From Myxococcota bacterium (GTDB lineage Bacteria; Myxococcota_A; UBA796; JAJRTE01), in assembly GCA_024278455.1 (NCBI GenBank), contig JAJRTE010000258.1, forward strand, positions 1 through 64,000: a DNA stretch of 64,000 bases, in the 5' to 3' direction. A model generated the notes under the pieces. The model had not been told where the DNA came from, did no database searches, and saw nothing but the letters and a program-made list of their open reading frames with translations. Below are positions 36,729-48,029 of this stretch, one piece after another. Position 1 is the stretch's first letter. Each line of letters begins with the position of its first letter. A program made the position numbers and the translations under genes.

Positions 36729-37823
36729 TCAGAAATCGAACTTCAGGCCGGCTGTCACCTGCAACCCATTGTAGGGGATCTGGTCCTTGTCCTGCATGAG
36801 GGTGGCGTCCTGAAAATAGCGGTCCAACCAGTAGTAGCGAACGTCGAGCACGAGGTAGGAATCGTCCACGCCCGAGGCAAGTTCCAGGTCGGATGCGCGC
36901 TCTGGCTCGAAGACGTCGAGCAAGAACTCGATGCCGAACCCGAGGTAGGCCCCTAGACGCGTGCCGGCGGAGCCCGTCTGGATGGCCGTTGTGCTCGAGG
37001 ATGAACCGTCCGCGCTCTCGGTGGTGCCGGTATCCGTGGTTTCTTCGGAACCCGTGTCCGTCGTATCCGACGTTGAGGTGAGCGCATCCTCGAAGTCTGT
37101 GAACGTGCCGACAACGCCGCTCAACCCGGCCCCGAAATAGGGAACTACGGCTTGCTCATCGAAGTAGTCGAAACGGTAGGAAAGGCTGATACTGCCTGGA
37201 AACGCCTTGGCCTCCAGGACATCGCCCGAGACGGAGCCGTCTTCCGCCAGGGCGAACCCTCGGTACCGGGCATAGCCCAGCTCCAACTGCACCTGGACCT
37301 GGCTCGCGAATTGCCGGCCGACCTGAAAACGGAAGCTGGGCGCGAAGGTGTAGTACTCCTGCACACCGTTGGACGTGGCCATGATTCCGTCCAGTTCGTC
37401 GAATCGCGTCAACCCGCCGGCGACGGAAAGCGTGTACTTCTTGGGACCTTCGAAGCGTTCCGGGATCTCCTCCAAGACGAGCTTGTCCCGACTTCCGTAG
37501 GAGACGATTGGACTCGAGTGGTCTGCCTGCACAGGCTGCGAGAATGGGGCCGGCTCCTGCCCACGACCGGCGCCGTCCGGGTCGTCGTTCCCAGGCGTTG
37601 CGGTGCCGGTGGCAGTGCCGGCGTCCGGCGCGACGCCATCGGGCTGCGGGGTACCCGCAAGGTCCGACAGGGTCATCTCGCCGCCGGCTTGCTGCGCCTC
37701 CTCAGCTTGCGCCGCTTGCTCGCCGTCCGGCTTGGCACCTTCGGCCTCTTGCCCCGAAGCCAGCAGGTCGCCCTGGAAGACGCACAGGATACCCAGCACT
37801 AGCCCCAACCTGCCAATGTTCAT
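36729..37823 (-). CDS. outer-membrane beta-barrel protein, function unknown
   Basis: 364 aa from ATG 37823 with GAGGAGG. Signal peptide up to about residue 25, then an acidic, Ala/Gln/Gly/Thr-rich linker to about residue 100, then amphipathic strands (YTLSVAGGLTRF, YRFDYFDE, YLGFGIEFLLDV) ending LKFDF: a barrel with C-terminal Phe. An internal low-complexity Thr/Ser/Asp-rich loop near residues 265-295 is likely extracellular. No specific family recognised. Confidence 0.7.
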   Translation of the reverse strand: MNIGRLGLVLGILCVFQGDLLASGQEAEGAKPDGEQAAQAEEAQQAGGEMTLSDLAGTPQPDGVAPDAGTATGTATPGNDDPDGAGRGQEPAPFSQPVQADHSSPIVSYGSRDKLVLEEIPERFEGPKKYTLSVAGGLTRFDELDGIMATSNGVQEYYTFAPSFRFQVGRQFASQVQVQLELGYARYRGFALAEDGSVSGDVLEAKAFPGSISLSYRFDYFDEQAVVPYFGAGLSGVVGTFTDFEDALTSTSDTTDTGSEETTDTGTTESADGSSSSTTAIQTGSAGTRLGAYLGFGIEFLLDVFEPERASDLELASGVDDSYLVLDVRYYWLDRYFQDATLMQDKDQIPYNGLQVTAGLKFDF

Positions 37824-37909
37824 GAGATCGACCTCCTCGCCGGCTTCATCCAGGCGACCGCTCCCGGCGCCAAGCGGCGTACTCCCGAACACTCTTCAGC
37901 ACAGGTGGC

Positions 37910-39700
37910 TCACCGGCGTTCCTGGTGACGCCGGCGTTGCAGGACCACCCATACGGCCGGTAGCAAAACCGCGCCCCAAGGGCCGCCCCGCTCTGCCGGC
38001 CTGGACTTTCCGGCCGTCGAGCAGGTGGACGGGCTGTAGAGACAAAACCCCGGAGCGCCAGCATAACTGGCAGCATCTTGCGTCGCCTGCACCTTCTCGC
38101 ACGTGACCTCCGACCAGGCTTCTCCTTCGATGGTCCCCGCCATCGCTCGCAGGCTGACACAGTACCACCTGTCGTTGTTCAACGGATACAACGCATACTC
38201 CAAGTCGGTGGCTGACCACTCCGTCCAGCCGTCGTCGCCGTTGTCCACGTAGCCGATAGACATGGGCCAGCCGCCGCCACCAGGATACTCGTAAGGGGGA
38301 TCGTCCACGACGATCACCGGGGATGTCGCGTCGAACCCTTCCGGGAGCATGGTTCCGTCTTCCGGAAGAACGAACGTGGCTTCCGACTCGGTGGCTCCTT
38401 CGCGCAGGAGAAGCTGGATGTCATCGATCGCGTCATTGTCCGGGCGCGGCATGTAGATGTGCAACGTCTGATCGCCGAATATGAGCGTGATGTCCAGCTC
38501 ACCGGGCCGAACGACGTAGTACACACGGAACGACGTCCAGCCCAGGTTGCCGTCCGCATCCTCGCCATAGATGAAGACCTGGTTGATCCCCGGGGAGACG
38601 ATGGCAGACAGGTCCACGTCGTCGAGACGTACCGCACCCTGGACCGAAGGCAAGGTCGACCCGAGGTTGTCCTCACAACTCCGGCCACTCAGCGGAATGT
38701 CGGTGGCCATGTCGAAGCAACTCGCCACATCCTCGTCGGTCGTCACGGTGAACGTGAGCGTGGTCTGGCCGTCCGTCATCACGACCGGCTGGTCCTCGGT
38801 CAACTCGACATCCAGCCAGGGACCAGCGGACAGCACGGCGAGCCCCTGGGCCGTGCCCAGGTACACCCGCGCAAGAGAGGACGCTGCCAGCACGTCAGCC
38901 GCCTCCGGAGCGCCATCAGTGGACAAGACCTGGGTCGCTGACTTGTCGCCCGGTGCCGCCGGCGTCGTGTAGATACCGATGTCCCCATCGCCGAAGGTCC
39001 CTCGCACGTAAAGATAGTCGATGTCCGTCCCATCTCCCCCGACCCTCAGACGCACCATCGACACCGGATCCTCCACACCCCAGTCGTAGGCTTCGCAAGC
39101 GACAGGGAGATCCGCATCGAGCGTCGCCAGGTACATGACCGATTCGCTCCCGATGACAGCCGCGATCGAGTCGTCCAGCAGCAGCAGTTGCTTGGGCGAT
39201 GTCCCCTCGTAGCCGTTGCAACCGACGAGAGACGTGGACGCCGGATATCCCTCCTTGAGCACGAAAAGGTCCCCGGAACTGGAAATCGCGACGAGATCCG
39301 CGTAGCCTTCCCGAACGCCCAGCGCCTTGATCGATGTGGTGTTGGAGAAGCTCGTGTACGATCCGGCGGTTTCATCCCCGGTCGCATCCAGCGAAAGCGT
39401 GTAGACCTGTGTCGTGCTCACACCATATCCCTCGGTGCCGCTGTCGGTACCGACCAGGTACAACGTGCTCGAACTAGCGGCGGCAGCCGTGATGTCGGTC
39501 AGGTTCCCGACCTCGACGACAGCCGGTTCGCCCGTGCTGGCCATGGTGGCCTCGAGCGCGAACGGACTGCCGGCGTCTGTCGATTCGGTGACGGCGAACC
39601 GCTCGACCGTACCGTCCTCGCACGGTACCTGCACCGCATAGCTCCCGCTCGATCCACCGATGAAGACGCCTACCGGGCTGTCGCAGGAGATGCCGACCAC
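37910..39700 (-). CDS. exported beta-propeller-like protein with MYXO-CTERM-like tail, body after an in-frame UAG
   Basis: The body of a surface protein: repeated short beta-strand units (LFVLKEGYP, TLYLVGTDS, VYLGTAQGLAVLS) suggest a beta-propeller or WD-like fold up to about 300 residues, followed by a Big/Ig-like region. The end is C-LYSPST-C, a hydrophobic helix and QRRRHQERR, a MYXO-CTERM-like tail. This frame runs without interruption from an amber codon at 39767-39769. Upstream of that, still in frame, are a signal peptide and the rest of the N-terminus. The GTG at 39700 is only the first in-frame start after the UAG and has no leader peptide, so it is unlikely to be the true start. 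Confidence 0.7.
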   Translation of the reverse strand: MVGISCDSPVGVFIGGSSGSYAVQVPCEDGTVERFAVTESTDAGSPFALEATMASTGEPAVVEVGNLTDITAAAASSSTLYLVGTDSGTEGYGVSTTQVYTLSLDATGDETAGSYTSFSNTTSIKALGVREGYADLVAISSSGDLFVLKEGYPASTSLVGCNGYEGTSPKQLLLLDDSIAAVIGSESVMYLATLDADLPVACEAYDWGVEDPVSMVRLRVGGDGTDIDYLYVRGTFGDGDIGIYTTPAAPGDKSATQVLSTDGAPEAADVLAASSLARVYLGTAQGLAVLSAGPWLDVELTEDQPVVMTDGQTTLTFTVTTDEDVASCFDMATDIPLSGRSCEDNLGSTLPSVQGAVRLDDVDLSAIVSPGINQVFIYGEDADGNLGWTSFRVYYVVRPGELDITLIFGDQTLHIYMPRPDNDAIDDIQLLLREGATESEATFVLPEDGTMLPEGFDATSPVIVVDDPPYEYPGGGGWPMSIGYVDNGDDGWTEWSATDLEYALYPLNNDRWYCVSLRAMAGTIEGEAWSEVTCEKVQATQDAASYAGAPGFCLYSPSTCSTAGKSRPAERGGPWGAVLLPAVWVVLQRRRHQERR

Positions 39701-39766
39701 GTTGCCGGCATCGTCCTGGGTGTAGGTCGCACTGGAAAATGCGTCGAGGAACCTGGCCTGTCCCGG

Positions 39767-39967
39767 CTACAGCACGACGACGAGCCTGCCGTCGTCCGAG
39801 ACGCCGACTGCACGAACGGCGGCACCGGAGGTCAGGTCAGCCCGGACGGCATCCGGAACGACCCCCTCTCCACGCGCCGCTCCGAGAGGATGCAGTACCA
39901 GGATCGACGCCAGGCACACCGGTCGCCAACGGGTGTGCGCGCGCTTCGAACGGTTGTCGCAGGCCAT
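39767..39967 (-). pseudogene. 5' fragment of the 37910-39700 gene, cut by an in-frame UAG
   Basis: Starts at ATG 39967 with GGAG upstream and encodes a signal peptide (VCLASILVLHPLGAARGE) and a beta-strand segment ending GRLVVVL. The stop is TAG at 39767-39769, in the same frame as the 596-residue downstream body. The codon may once have been CAG (Gln), so one C-to-T transition would explain it. Sequencing error, nonsense mutation or readthrough are all possible. Confidence 0.6.
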
Positions 39968-40103
39968 TGTCTAGAGACTCCACGGCAGGTTCACGTCATT
40001 GCTCCACGGCGTGAATTGCAATTTTCATACCAGACGAGCGGGGCGCAAAACCGCACAAATCCCACTTCTGGCGCCCAAACAGTCGTGCCTCGCACGCCGG
40101 TTC

Positions 40104-40118
40104 TTGACAGAATGTCAA
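40104..40118. promoter_or_regulatory. inverted repeat, possible operator
   Basis: TTGACA-GAA-TGTCAA, a perfect 6-bp inverted repeat with a 3-nt centre, in the gap between asd and the signal-peptide ORF. No aligned -10 box was found. It may be a repressor or regulator site; target gene uncertain. Confidence 0.3.
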
Positions 40119-40196
40119 TCCAGCGCAATCGATGGCCGCCCACGCCGACAAAGTGTCCCACAGCCATCCTCGATCCGCTCGCCTCTCCAACCCCTG

Positions 40197-41264
40197 TCAT
40201 GCGCTCGTCGGCGTCGACAGATACGGCGCCAGTGCCTCGACGATTTGCACCGCGTTCAGCGCGGCTCCCTTCCGAAGATTGTCGGCCACGATCCATACGA
40301 CCAGACCGTTGGGAACTGTCGGGTCGGCCCGTAGACGTCCTACATAAACCGGGTCGCTGCCGGCATGCATGAACGGCATGGGGTAGACCTGGTTCTCGGG
40401 TTCGTCCTCGAGGACCACGCCGGGAGCGTTCGCAAGCACACGCCGGGCCTCATCGACGGAAATGGGGCGTTCCGTTTCGATCGCCACGGAAAGCCCGTGA
40501 CAGGCGAACCAAGGTACCCGCACGCATGTCACACAGACACGCAAATCCGGTGCACACAGGATTTTCCGGCTTTCATCCACCATCTTCCATTCTTCGGTCG
40601 TGAAACCGTCCGGGAGGAAATCCCCGATGTGCGGCAAGGCATTGAAGGCGATCTGGTGCGGATAGGGGCTCTCCTCCTCCTCGGGGAGGGGCGCTGGCGT
40701 CCCGGCGCCGCTTCCCGTCCGGTACAACTCGAGCACCTCGCGGGAGAGCGTGTCCATCCCCTGCTGACCCGAACCGGAGGTGGACTGGTAGGTCGATACC
40801 ACGATCCTCGACACGCCGGCCGCCACATGTATGGGGTGAAGAGCCACGACAAGCTGTATCGTCGAGCAGTTCGGGTTGGCGATGATCCCACGGCGGCGAA
40901 ACGCTGCAACGGCGTCCCTGTTGATCTCGGGCACAACGAGGGGAACATCCTCCTCCATGCGAAACGCGGAAGAGTTGTCGACGACCACAGCCCCCTCGCC
41001 GACGGCCTGCGGCACCCACGAACGGGCCACTTCGGCGGACGTCGTACCAATGGCCACATCCACCCCTCGAAAACAGCCCGGCGCCACCACTTCGACCCTG
41101 ACCACCTCGCCCCGAAAAGAAAGCTCGGTCCCACGGGAGAATTGCGACGCGAACAGCTTCACACGGGAAACCGGTAGTTCGCTGCTCTCGAGGATGGAAA
41201 GCGCTTCTCGGCCCACGGCGCCGGTTGCGCCCACGATTGCGACATCAAGGCTGCCTACGCCCAT
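40197..41264 (-). CDS. asd: aspartate-semialdehyde dehydrogenase
   Basis: 355 aa. NADP-binding VAIVGATGAVGRE near the N-terminus; catalytic Cys in ANPNCSTIQL; substrate-binding STYQSTSGSGQQG. Converts aspartyl phosphate to aspartate semialdehyde for Lys, Thr, Met and diaminopimelate synthesis. It follows tsaB by 18 nt. Confidence 0.95.
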   Translation of the reverse strand: MGVGSLDVAIVGATGAVGREALSILESSELPVSRVKLFASQFSRGTELSFRGEVVRVEVVAPGCFRGVDVAIGTTSAEVARSWVPQAVGEGAVVVDNSSAFRMEEDVPLVVPEINRDAVAAFRRRGIIANPNCSTIQLVVALHPIHVAAGVSRIVVSTYQSTSGSGQQGMDTLSREVLELYRTGSGAGTPAPLPEEEESPYPHQIAFNALPHIGDFLPDGFTTEEWKMVDESRKILCAPDLRVCVTCVRVPWFACHGLSVAIETERPISVDEARRVLANAPGVVLEDEPENQVYPMPFMHAGSDPVYVGRLRADPTVPNGLVVWIVADNLRKGAALNAVQIVEALAPYLSTPTSA

Positions 41265-41282
41265 CGGTTTTCCTCCCCTTCT

Positions 41283-42002
41283 TCATGAACCAGGGTCTCC
41301 GGCCGGAGGCCGTGCCGGCTTGCGTAACCCGAGATCGGTGGTGGTCTCCCTGACATAATTCGGTCGTAGCGGCGGCAGCGGTCCCCCGGAATCGCGCGCC
41401 AGCGTTTTCGCTGCCCATACGCCCACGATGCTGGCCCGGAGAAGGGCCGAACTGCCCCGGGAAAGAACGGCTCGAGCCGCGCCACCGGCCACGTCGATCG
41501 CGCCGGCGAGCAGTTCCGCCCCGTCTCCGACAATCAGCACGTCTCCCTCCAAGAGCCTGGCGATACGATCGGGGGGCGCCGCGCATTCCGGAATACGCTC
41601 CACCAGCCGATCCCCGTGCCAGGCGAAGAGGGCGGCGTAGATCTCGCCACGACGTGCATTCAACACTGGACATACGGGCAACGACCCGTCCGGCACGCCC
41701 AGGGCAAGCGCCCTCAACGAAGACAGTGCCACCGCGGGACGTCCCGTCGCGAACGCCAGACCCTCGACCGTGGCCAGCCCGACTCGAATCCCCGTGAAGG
41801 ATCCCGGACCGTTGACCACTCCAAACCCATCGATATCGGCGATGGTCCAGCCGACATCTTCCAACGACCGGCGAATCAACGGCACCAGGTGTTCACTCTG
41901 GTTCACGATACCCCGAACGGTCAGCTCCAGGATCACTTGGTCTTCGTCGCACAGGGCGATGCTTCCATATCGACTCGAGGTGTCGAGGGCAAGGATCTTC
42001 AT
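41283..42002 (-). CDS. tsaB: tRNA threonylcarbamoyladenosine biosynthesis protein TsaB
   Basis: 239 aa. It starts MKILALDTSSRYGSIALC and keeps the ASKHA-fold signature VVNGPGSFTGIRVGLAT. With TsaD, encoded at 52304-53302, it makes t6A at tRNA position 37. The ATG overlaps the rseP stop by four bases, so they are translationally coupled. Confidence 0.92.
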   Translation of the reverse strand: MKILALDTSSRYGSIALCDEDQVILELTVRGIVNQSEHLVPLIRRSLEDVGWTIADIDGFGVVNGPGSFTGIRVGLATVEGLAFATGRPAVALSSLRALALGVPDGSLPVCPVLNARRGEIYAALFAWHGDRLVERIPECAAPPDRIARLLEGDVLIVGDGAELLAGAIDVAGGAARAVLSRGSSALLRASIVGVWAAKTLARDSGGPLPPLRPNYVRETTTDLGLRKPARPPAGDPGS

Positions 42003-43708
42003 CGGAAATAGTTGATTCTCACGTCGTTGGCCAGGGCGAATGCCATGAGAATGAAAAGTATTATCATGCCGATTTGCTGCGACACCTCCCGGAATCGCAT
42101 GCTCACGGGCCGGCCGCGGACGAACTCGAGGAACAGGAACGCGATGTGCCCACCGTCGAGGAGGGGGATGGGAAGCAGGTTGATCAATCCCAGGCTCACA
42201 CTGATGAGCGCCATCACCCTGAGATAGGAAAAGATGGACACCGCGGCCGATTTCGCTGCCACGGTGACGATCGAGATGGGTCCGCCCAACGATTCGCTCA
42301 GGGGAACGTCGCCCAGGATGATGTGGCCGAGGATGCGAACGCTTTCGACACAGATCCTGAACGTCTCGACCGCCCCCCTGGTGACAGCGGCGACCGGCCC
42401 GAGTCTGAGGGTCTCTCGCGTTGCTTCGTAGCGCCCGGCGGAGACGATACCGATCTGGTGCCGGGTCATGGGCTGGCCGCCCGGACCTTGCAACGTCACC
42501 ACCTCTGGCGTCACGACGACAGGGACGAGTCGCCCCCGCCTCAACAGGACCATCTTCCTGGGCTGATCTCCCCCGGATTCGACCCTGTCCTGGATGTCCG
42601 TCCATTGCCGCACGACCCGTCCATCGATCTCCAGCACCATGTCCCCGGCTTCGATACCCGCTCGACTCGCCGGCCTGCCGTCGATGACCTGATCCACGAA
42701 GATCTCTGCGGGAAACAAGCCATAGGGTGCGCCGGGATACGTGTCGCCGAGTTCGGCGACCGGGAGAGGCTCGGTCGATCCAGGAGAGGATCCGCCGGGA
42801 ACGAGGACGTAGTCGCGCGGCGACAGGGTGAATCGCTGTTTCGTGCCGTCTCGCTCCACATCCAGGACGACAGGCCGGCCCCGGACCTTCCTGAGACGGG
42901 CGTCCACCTCGAACCACCAGGAGACCGGGGAACCATCAATGGCCACGATCCTGTCGCCGGAGCGCAGTCCGGCCTCGTAGGCGGGAGAGTCGGGAGATTC
43001 CTGGATTCCCACCGTGGATACTGTCGCATAGGGGAGGATGCCAAGTGCGTTGGGCGGGTGGGCTTCGTCCGTTTCGCCGCCCCTGGAGACACGGTGCAAG
43101 GGAACCGTCACCTGGACACGGGTCCCGTCGCGCTCCACCTCGAGCACCGGGGCAGCATCACGCGGCAGGGCCACGACGGCGTTCTGCAGGTCTTCGAAAA
43201 AGCGGACGCGGGTCCCGTCCACGGCGACGATGCGATCGCCGAGCTGGAGTCCTGCCTCACGCGCGGGAGACTCGACGTCGAAGCGGCCCACCCAGGCGAC
43301 GGGTTCCGGTGGGCCGGCCATGTAAACACCGGCGAACAGCAGCACGGGAAGGAGCAGGTTGAAGACCGGCCCGGCGGTGAAGATGAGAAACCGTTGCCAG
43401 GCCGGCTTCTGCTGCAAGGCGTTTTCCACGGGAACAGTTCCAGGCTCCTCGAAAGGGTCGTCCCCGGCCATCTTGACGTACCCGCCCAGGGGGATCCAGG
43501 AGAGCCGGTATTCGGTCCCCCGCCATTGCACGCCGACTATGCGGGGACCGAAGCCGAAGGAAAACTTCTCCACCCCCACTCCGAACAGCTTCGCGAACAA
43601 GAAGTGGCCGAATTCATGGACAAAAATGAGTATGCCCAACAACACAATGGGGGCGACTATCCGCACCACCGTCTTGTTCTCGGCGACGGCAGTCAAGAAA
43701 TCCAGCAT
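41999..43708 (-). CDS. rseP: RIP/site-2 zinc metalloprotease, RseP family, with three PDZ domains
   Basis: 569 aa from ATG 43708 with GGAGG. Zn ligands: HEFGH in the first membrane helix; the LDGGH motif near the C-terminus (LLPIPLLDGGH). Between them are three PDZ-like domains, each with an AGLxxGDRIVAVDG-type core: REAGLQLGDRIVAVDG, YEAGLRSGDRIVAIDG and SRAGIEAGDMVLEIDG. E. coli RseP has two PDZ domains and about 450 residues. Cleaves anti-sigma factors and leftover signal peptides inside the membrane. dxr, often next to rseP and cdsA, is missing from this cluster. Confidence 0.9.
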   Translation of the reverse strand: MLDFLTAVAENKTVVRIVAPIVLLGILIFVHEFGHFLFAKLFGVGVEKFSFGFGPRIVGVQWRGTEYRLSWIPLGGYVKMAGDDPFEEPGTVPVENALQQKPAWQRFLIFTAGPVFNLLLPVLLFAGVYMAGPPEPVAWVGRFDVESPAREAGLQLGDRIVAVDGTRVRFFEDLQNAVVALPRDAAPVLEVERDGTRVQVTVPLHRVSRGGETDEAHPPNALGILPYATVSTVGIQESPDSPAYEAGLRSGDRIVAIDGSPVSWWFEVDARLRKVRGRPVVLDVERDGTKQRFTLSPRDYVLVPGGSSPGSTEPLPVAELGDTYPGAPYGLFPAEIFVDQVIDGRPASRAGIEAGDMVLEIDGRVVRQWTDIQDRVESGGDQPRKMVLLRRGRLVPVVVTPEVVTLQGPGGQPMTRHQIGIVSAGRYEATRETLRLGPVAAVTRGAVETFRICVESVRILGHIILGDVPLSESLGGPISIVTVAAKSAAVSIFSYLRVMALISVSLGLINLLPIPLLDGGHIAFLFLEFVRGRPVSMRFREVSQQIGMIILFILMAFALANDVRINYFR

Positions 43709-43827
43709 CAGGCCTCCGGGGGAAGGCTTCCCTGTTTGCGCACGACCGGCAGCCACGGTGCCTCGATCAAGCCGGCCGGCGCAAGGGGTCTCGCATCGCT
43801 ACCACGCCTCCCGCAACGCGTGGAAGA

Positions 43828-44616
43828 CTACTTCCATAGTATATAACCGTACAACACGGGGGCGGAAAACAGGAGACTGTCGATCCGATCCAGCACACCA
43901 CCATGGCCGGGGAATATCTTGCCCGAATCCTTGACACCCGCACTGCGTTTCATCAACGACTCCGCCAGATCACCAACGACCCCGGCGATATCGACGATGG
44001 GAGCCAACACAAGACATTCGACGACGGTCAGTTCGTCGAAAAAGGTGGCCCTGGCAAGGAAGGAAACACCCACCGCTGCAACGACGCCCCCAAGGGCGCC
44101 TTCGATGGTCTTCTTCGGGCTCACGGCAGCGTACAGCTTGTGTCTTCCGATAGCGCGCCCGGCCAGGTAGGCCCCCGTGTCCCCCGCCCAGGTCACCAGC
44201 ATCAGGAAGAAGATCCAATCCAGTCCCCCGTTCTCCAGCCTGATAAGGGGAAGGAACGCCAACAGCAATGGGGCATAGAGAAGGGAGGCGAGGCTTCCCG
44301 CCAAGGCCTGCCCGGCCGTGCCCATGTCACGGTACCCGACCAGGTGGACGACAAAAAGCGCCATCACGACGGCCGCCATCACGACGGGAAGGGAATCGAC
44401 CGCGAAAAAGACGGCGCCATACATGAGCAACGCGGCGCCCATGTCGGCAACGATCAAGGTGCTCGAGCGCGGAACGGGAATGAACTGCGAAAACTCGTGG
44501 ACAGCCAGGAGCATCAGAAGTGCCACCAGCCCCGCAAGCCCCCAGAATTCGCCCCAGATGATGACCGGAAGCACGACGGCCAACGCGACCACCGCTGTCA
44601 ACACACGTGTTACCAT
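43828..44616 (-). CDS. cdsA: phosphatidate cytidylyltransferase (CDP-diacylglycerol synthase)
   Basis: 262 aa, multi-pass membrane protein. The CTP-transferase signature SPKKTIEG and the C-terminal GDLAESLMKRSAGVKDSG are intact. Makes CDP-diacylglycerol, the precursor of phosphatidylglycerol and phosphatidylethanolamine. uppS (undecaprenyl diphosphate synthase), usually between frr and cdsA, is absent; the gap is 161 nt. Confidence 0.94.
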   Translation of the reverse strand: MVTRVLTAVVALAVVLPVIIWGEFWGLAGLVALLMLLAVHEFSQFIPVPRSSTLIVADMGAALLMYGAVFFAVDSLPVVMAAVVMALFVVHLVGYRDMGTAGQALAGSLASLLYAPLLLAFLPLIRLENGGLDWIFFLMLVTWAGDTGAYLAGRAIGRHKLYAAVSPKKTIEGALGGVVAAVGVSFLARATFFDELTVVECLVLAPIVDIAGVVGDLAESLMKRSAGVKDSGKIFPGHGGVLDRIDSLLFSAPVLYGYILWK

Positions 44617-44777
44617 GGTGCAGGTCTACCTCCGGTACGGCAGCCGGACCACGGCCGGCCGCATGGGGATGAGCCAGTACGCGGCAGGCGCGAAACGAGG
44701 GACGCTCGAGGCGCCAGTCTCGTGCCGGGAGCCGCGACGGCGTGCGGGGCGCAGGTCACCGGTGACGGCACCCGCGA

Positions 44778-46113
<1,336 letters not shown>

Positions 46114-46773
46114 TCAGGTCTCGAGTCCGGCTTGAGCCGCGACCTCGGCAGCGAAATCGTCGGATCGCCTGGCCAAACCTTCTCCCAACTGGTAGCGAAC
46201 GAAGCGTCGAACAGAGATGTTCTCCCCGGTCTTGGCTATGGTTTCCTTCACGTAGTCCAGTACTGACTTGTCCGTGTCCTTGACGAAGGGTTGTTCCAAC
46301 AAGCAGTTCTCTTTGTGGTACTTCTCGATTCGGCCCGAGACGATACGTTCGATCACTTTCTCCGGTTTACCGGTTTCTCGAGCCTGGGCCGCGTAGATCT
46401 CCCTCTCCTTGGCCAGGACAGCCTCGGGAACATCCTCACGCCGGACATAGGCCGGATTGCTCGCGGCGATATGCATGGCGATGTCCTTCACCAGGGTCTG
46501 GAAGTCGTCGGTGCGCGCCACGAAATCGGTTTCACAATTGACTTCGACGAGGACGCCGATACGTCCGCCACCATGGATGTAAGCGTGGACCACGCCTTCC
46601 GATGCGGTTCGCCCCATGCGCTTCCCTGCATCGGCCAGCCCCTTCTTCCGCAGAAACTCGATCGCCTTGTCGATGTCGCCATCGCACGCGACGAGCGCCT
46701 TCTTGCAGTCCATGAACCCCGACCCGGTTTTCTCTCGCAAGGCCTTCACCTGGGCCGCTGTGATATCAGCCAT
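46114..46773 (-). CDS. tsf: elongation factor Ts
   Basis: 219 aa, the short form usual outside enterics. [17 protein letters not shown] and [12 protein letters not shown] are the EF-Tu-contact motifs. Exchanges GDP for GTP on EF-Tu. Start ATG 46773 with GGAG nine nt upstream. Follows rpsB. Confidence 0.95.
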   Translation of the reverse strand: MADITAAQVKALREKTGSGFMDCKKALVACDGDIDKAIEFLRKKGLADAGKRMGRTASEGVVHAYIHGGGRIGVLVEVNCETDFVARTDDFQTLVKDIAMHIAASNPAYVRREDVPEAVLAKEREIYAAQARETGKPEKVIERIVSGRIEKYHKENCLLEQPFVKDTDKSVLDYVKETIAKTGENISVRRFVRYQLGEGLARRSDDFAAEVAAQAGLET

Positions 46774-46915
46774 GACACGATCTCCATCTGCGTTGCCCCC
46801 CGCCGGTCCGACGATGGGCACGAACGCGGTTTCGCCTTTTGACCGGCCGTGCGCCGCCACGCGCGGAAGACACGGCCGCTCATGACATGCCAGTGTATCG
46901 CGAGAGGCGTCTTCC

Positions 46916-47806
46916 TCACGCTTCCGCCGGTGCCCCCGCGGGACTGTCCGCCACGTCGCCGCCATTCGGGAGGGCCGGGGCATCGCTTGCGGGTTCGACG
47001 CCGGTCTGCCCGGCATCGTCTTGCCCGGCGTCAGCATCCGAAGCCTTTCGGACGACGACTTCTATCTTGTCGGTGTCAGGGAGGGTGATCACCTCGGAGA
47101 TGGCCTCGTCCCTGGCCTCCTTGCTCAGATGCTTCCCCTCGAGCACGGCGTCGGCGATCTTGCTGGCGAACAACTGTATCGCCTTCAGGGCGTCGTCGGT
47201 GCCGGGGACGATGTAGTCGATGCCGTCCGGGTCGCAGTTCGTGTCCACGATGGCGACGATGGGAATGTTCAGGCGCATGGCCTCGGCCACGGCGATCCGT
47301 TCCTTTCGAACATCGATCACGAACACGATACTCGGGAGGCCGGGCATCTCCTTGATGCCCCCCAGGGCGCGATTCAACTTCGCGATTTCACGCTCGAGCG
47401 TAAGTACCTCTTTCTTGGTGAGATAGCTGAACTTGCCCTCCTCCTTCATGGCCTCGAGCTTGTTCAGCCGGTCGATGGATGCCTTGATCGTCCTGAAATT
47501 GGTCAACGTGCCGCCGAGCCACCGGTTGTTGACGTAGAACATGCCACACCGCTCGGTCTCCTGGCGCACGATTTCCTGGGCCTGCTTCTTGGTCCCCACG
47601 AACAGGACACTGCCCCCCTGCGCGACGGTGCGCACGACAAACCGATAGGCGACATCGAACATGCGCGCTGTCTGCTGCAAGTCGACGATGTAGATGCCGT
47701 TTCGCGCCCCAAAGATATAGGGCTTCATTTTGGGATTCCACCGCCGGGTCTGATGACCGAAGTGGACACCCGCCTCGAGCAACGAACGAATCGATACAAC
47801 TCCCAT
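46916..47806 (-). CDS. rpsB: 30S ribosomal protein S2
   Basis: 296 aa; Shine-Dalgarno GAAGGAAGG just before ATG 47806. Core S2 motifs: [15 protein letters not shown] and [10 protein letters not shown]. Beyond the family's usual end is an acidic, Ala/Asp-rich tail of about 45 residues ([13 protein letters not shown]...PAGAPAEA). First gene of rpsB-tsf-pyrH-frr. Confidence 0.96.
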   Translation of the reverse strand: MGVVSIRSLLEAGVHFGHQTRRWNPKMKPYIFGARNGIYIVDLQQTARMFDVAYRFVVRTVAQGGSVLFVGTKKQAQEIVRQETERCGMFYVNNRWLGGTLTNFRTIKASIDRLNKLEAMKEEGKFSYLTKKEVLTLEREIAKLNRALGGIKEMPGLPSIVFVIDVRKERIAVAEAMRLNIPIVAIVDTNCDPDGIDYIVPGTDDALKAIQLFASKIADAVLEGKHLSKEARDEAISEVITLPDTDKIEVVVRKASDADAGQDDAGQTGVEPASDAPALPNGGDVADSPAGAPAEA

Positions 47807-47932
47807 CTGCCTTCCTTCTCCTTTGGTTGTTCCTCCGCGCGACCTGTGCGGCGCCACACCCCGTTCCGGGGACCAAAGGCGCCAGCCCACGCGTGCGTAT
47901 TCGCCGGGATGGCCCGGACTTGAAGCGCGACA

Positions 47933-47961
47933 GACATAGCACAGCGCAAGGAGCTTTGCAA
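47933..47961 (-). promoter_or_regulatory. candidate promoter for rpsB-tsf-pyrH-frr
   Basis: On the minus strand: TTGCAA, a 17-nt spacer and TATGTC, with TGC just before the -10 (extended -10). The leader to the rpsB start is about 120 nt. Confidence 0.4.
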
Positions 47962-48029
47962 GATCTTTGTGCCGGTAGGCAGATAGCAGAGGGGGAAATG
48001 ACTCCGCACTCCAGCATTCCGGAGCCAGG

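Noticed and set aside
39767-39769. UAG as pyrrolysine
   Set aside because: Pyrrolysine occurs mainly in methylamine methyltransferases; the context here is a beta-propeller-like surface protein and no Pyl genes are visible.
41283-42917. tsaB ORF extended upstream to 544 codons
   Set aside because: The extra sequence is out-of-frame translation of rseP; ATG 42002 gives MKILALDTSS, the true TsaB start.
42074-43846. 590-codon rightward ORF antisense to rseP
   Set aside because: Shadow of the real gene; no recognisable domain.
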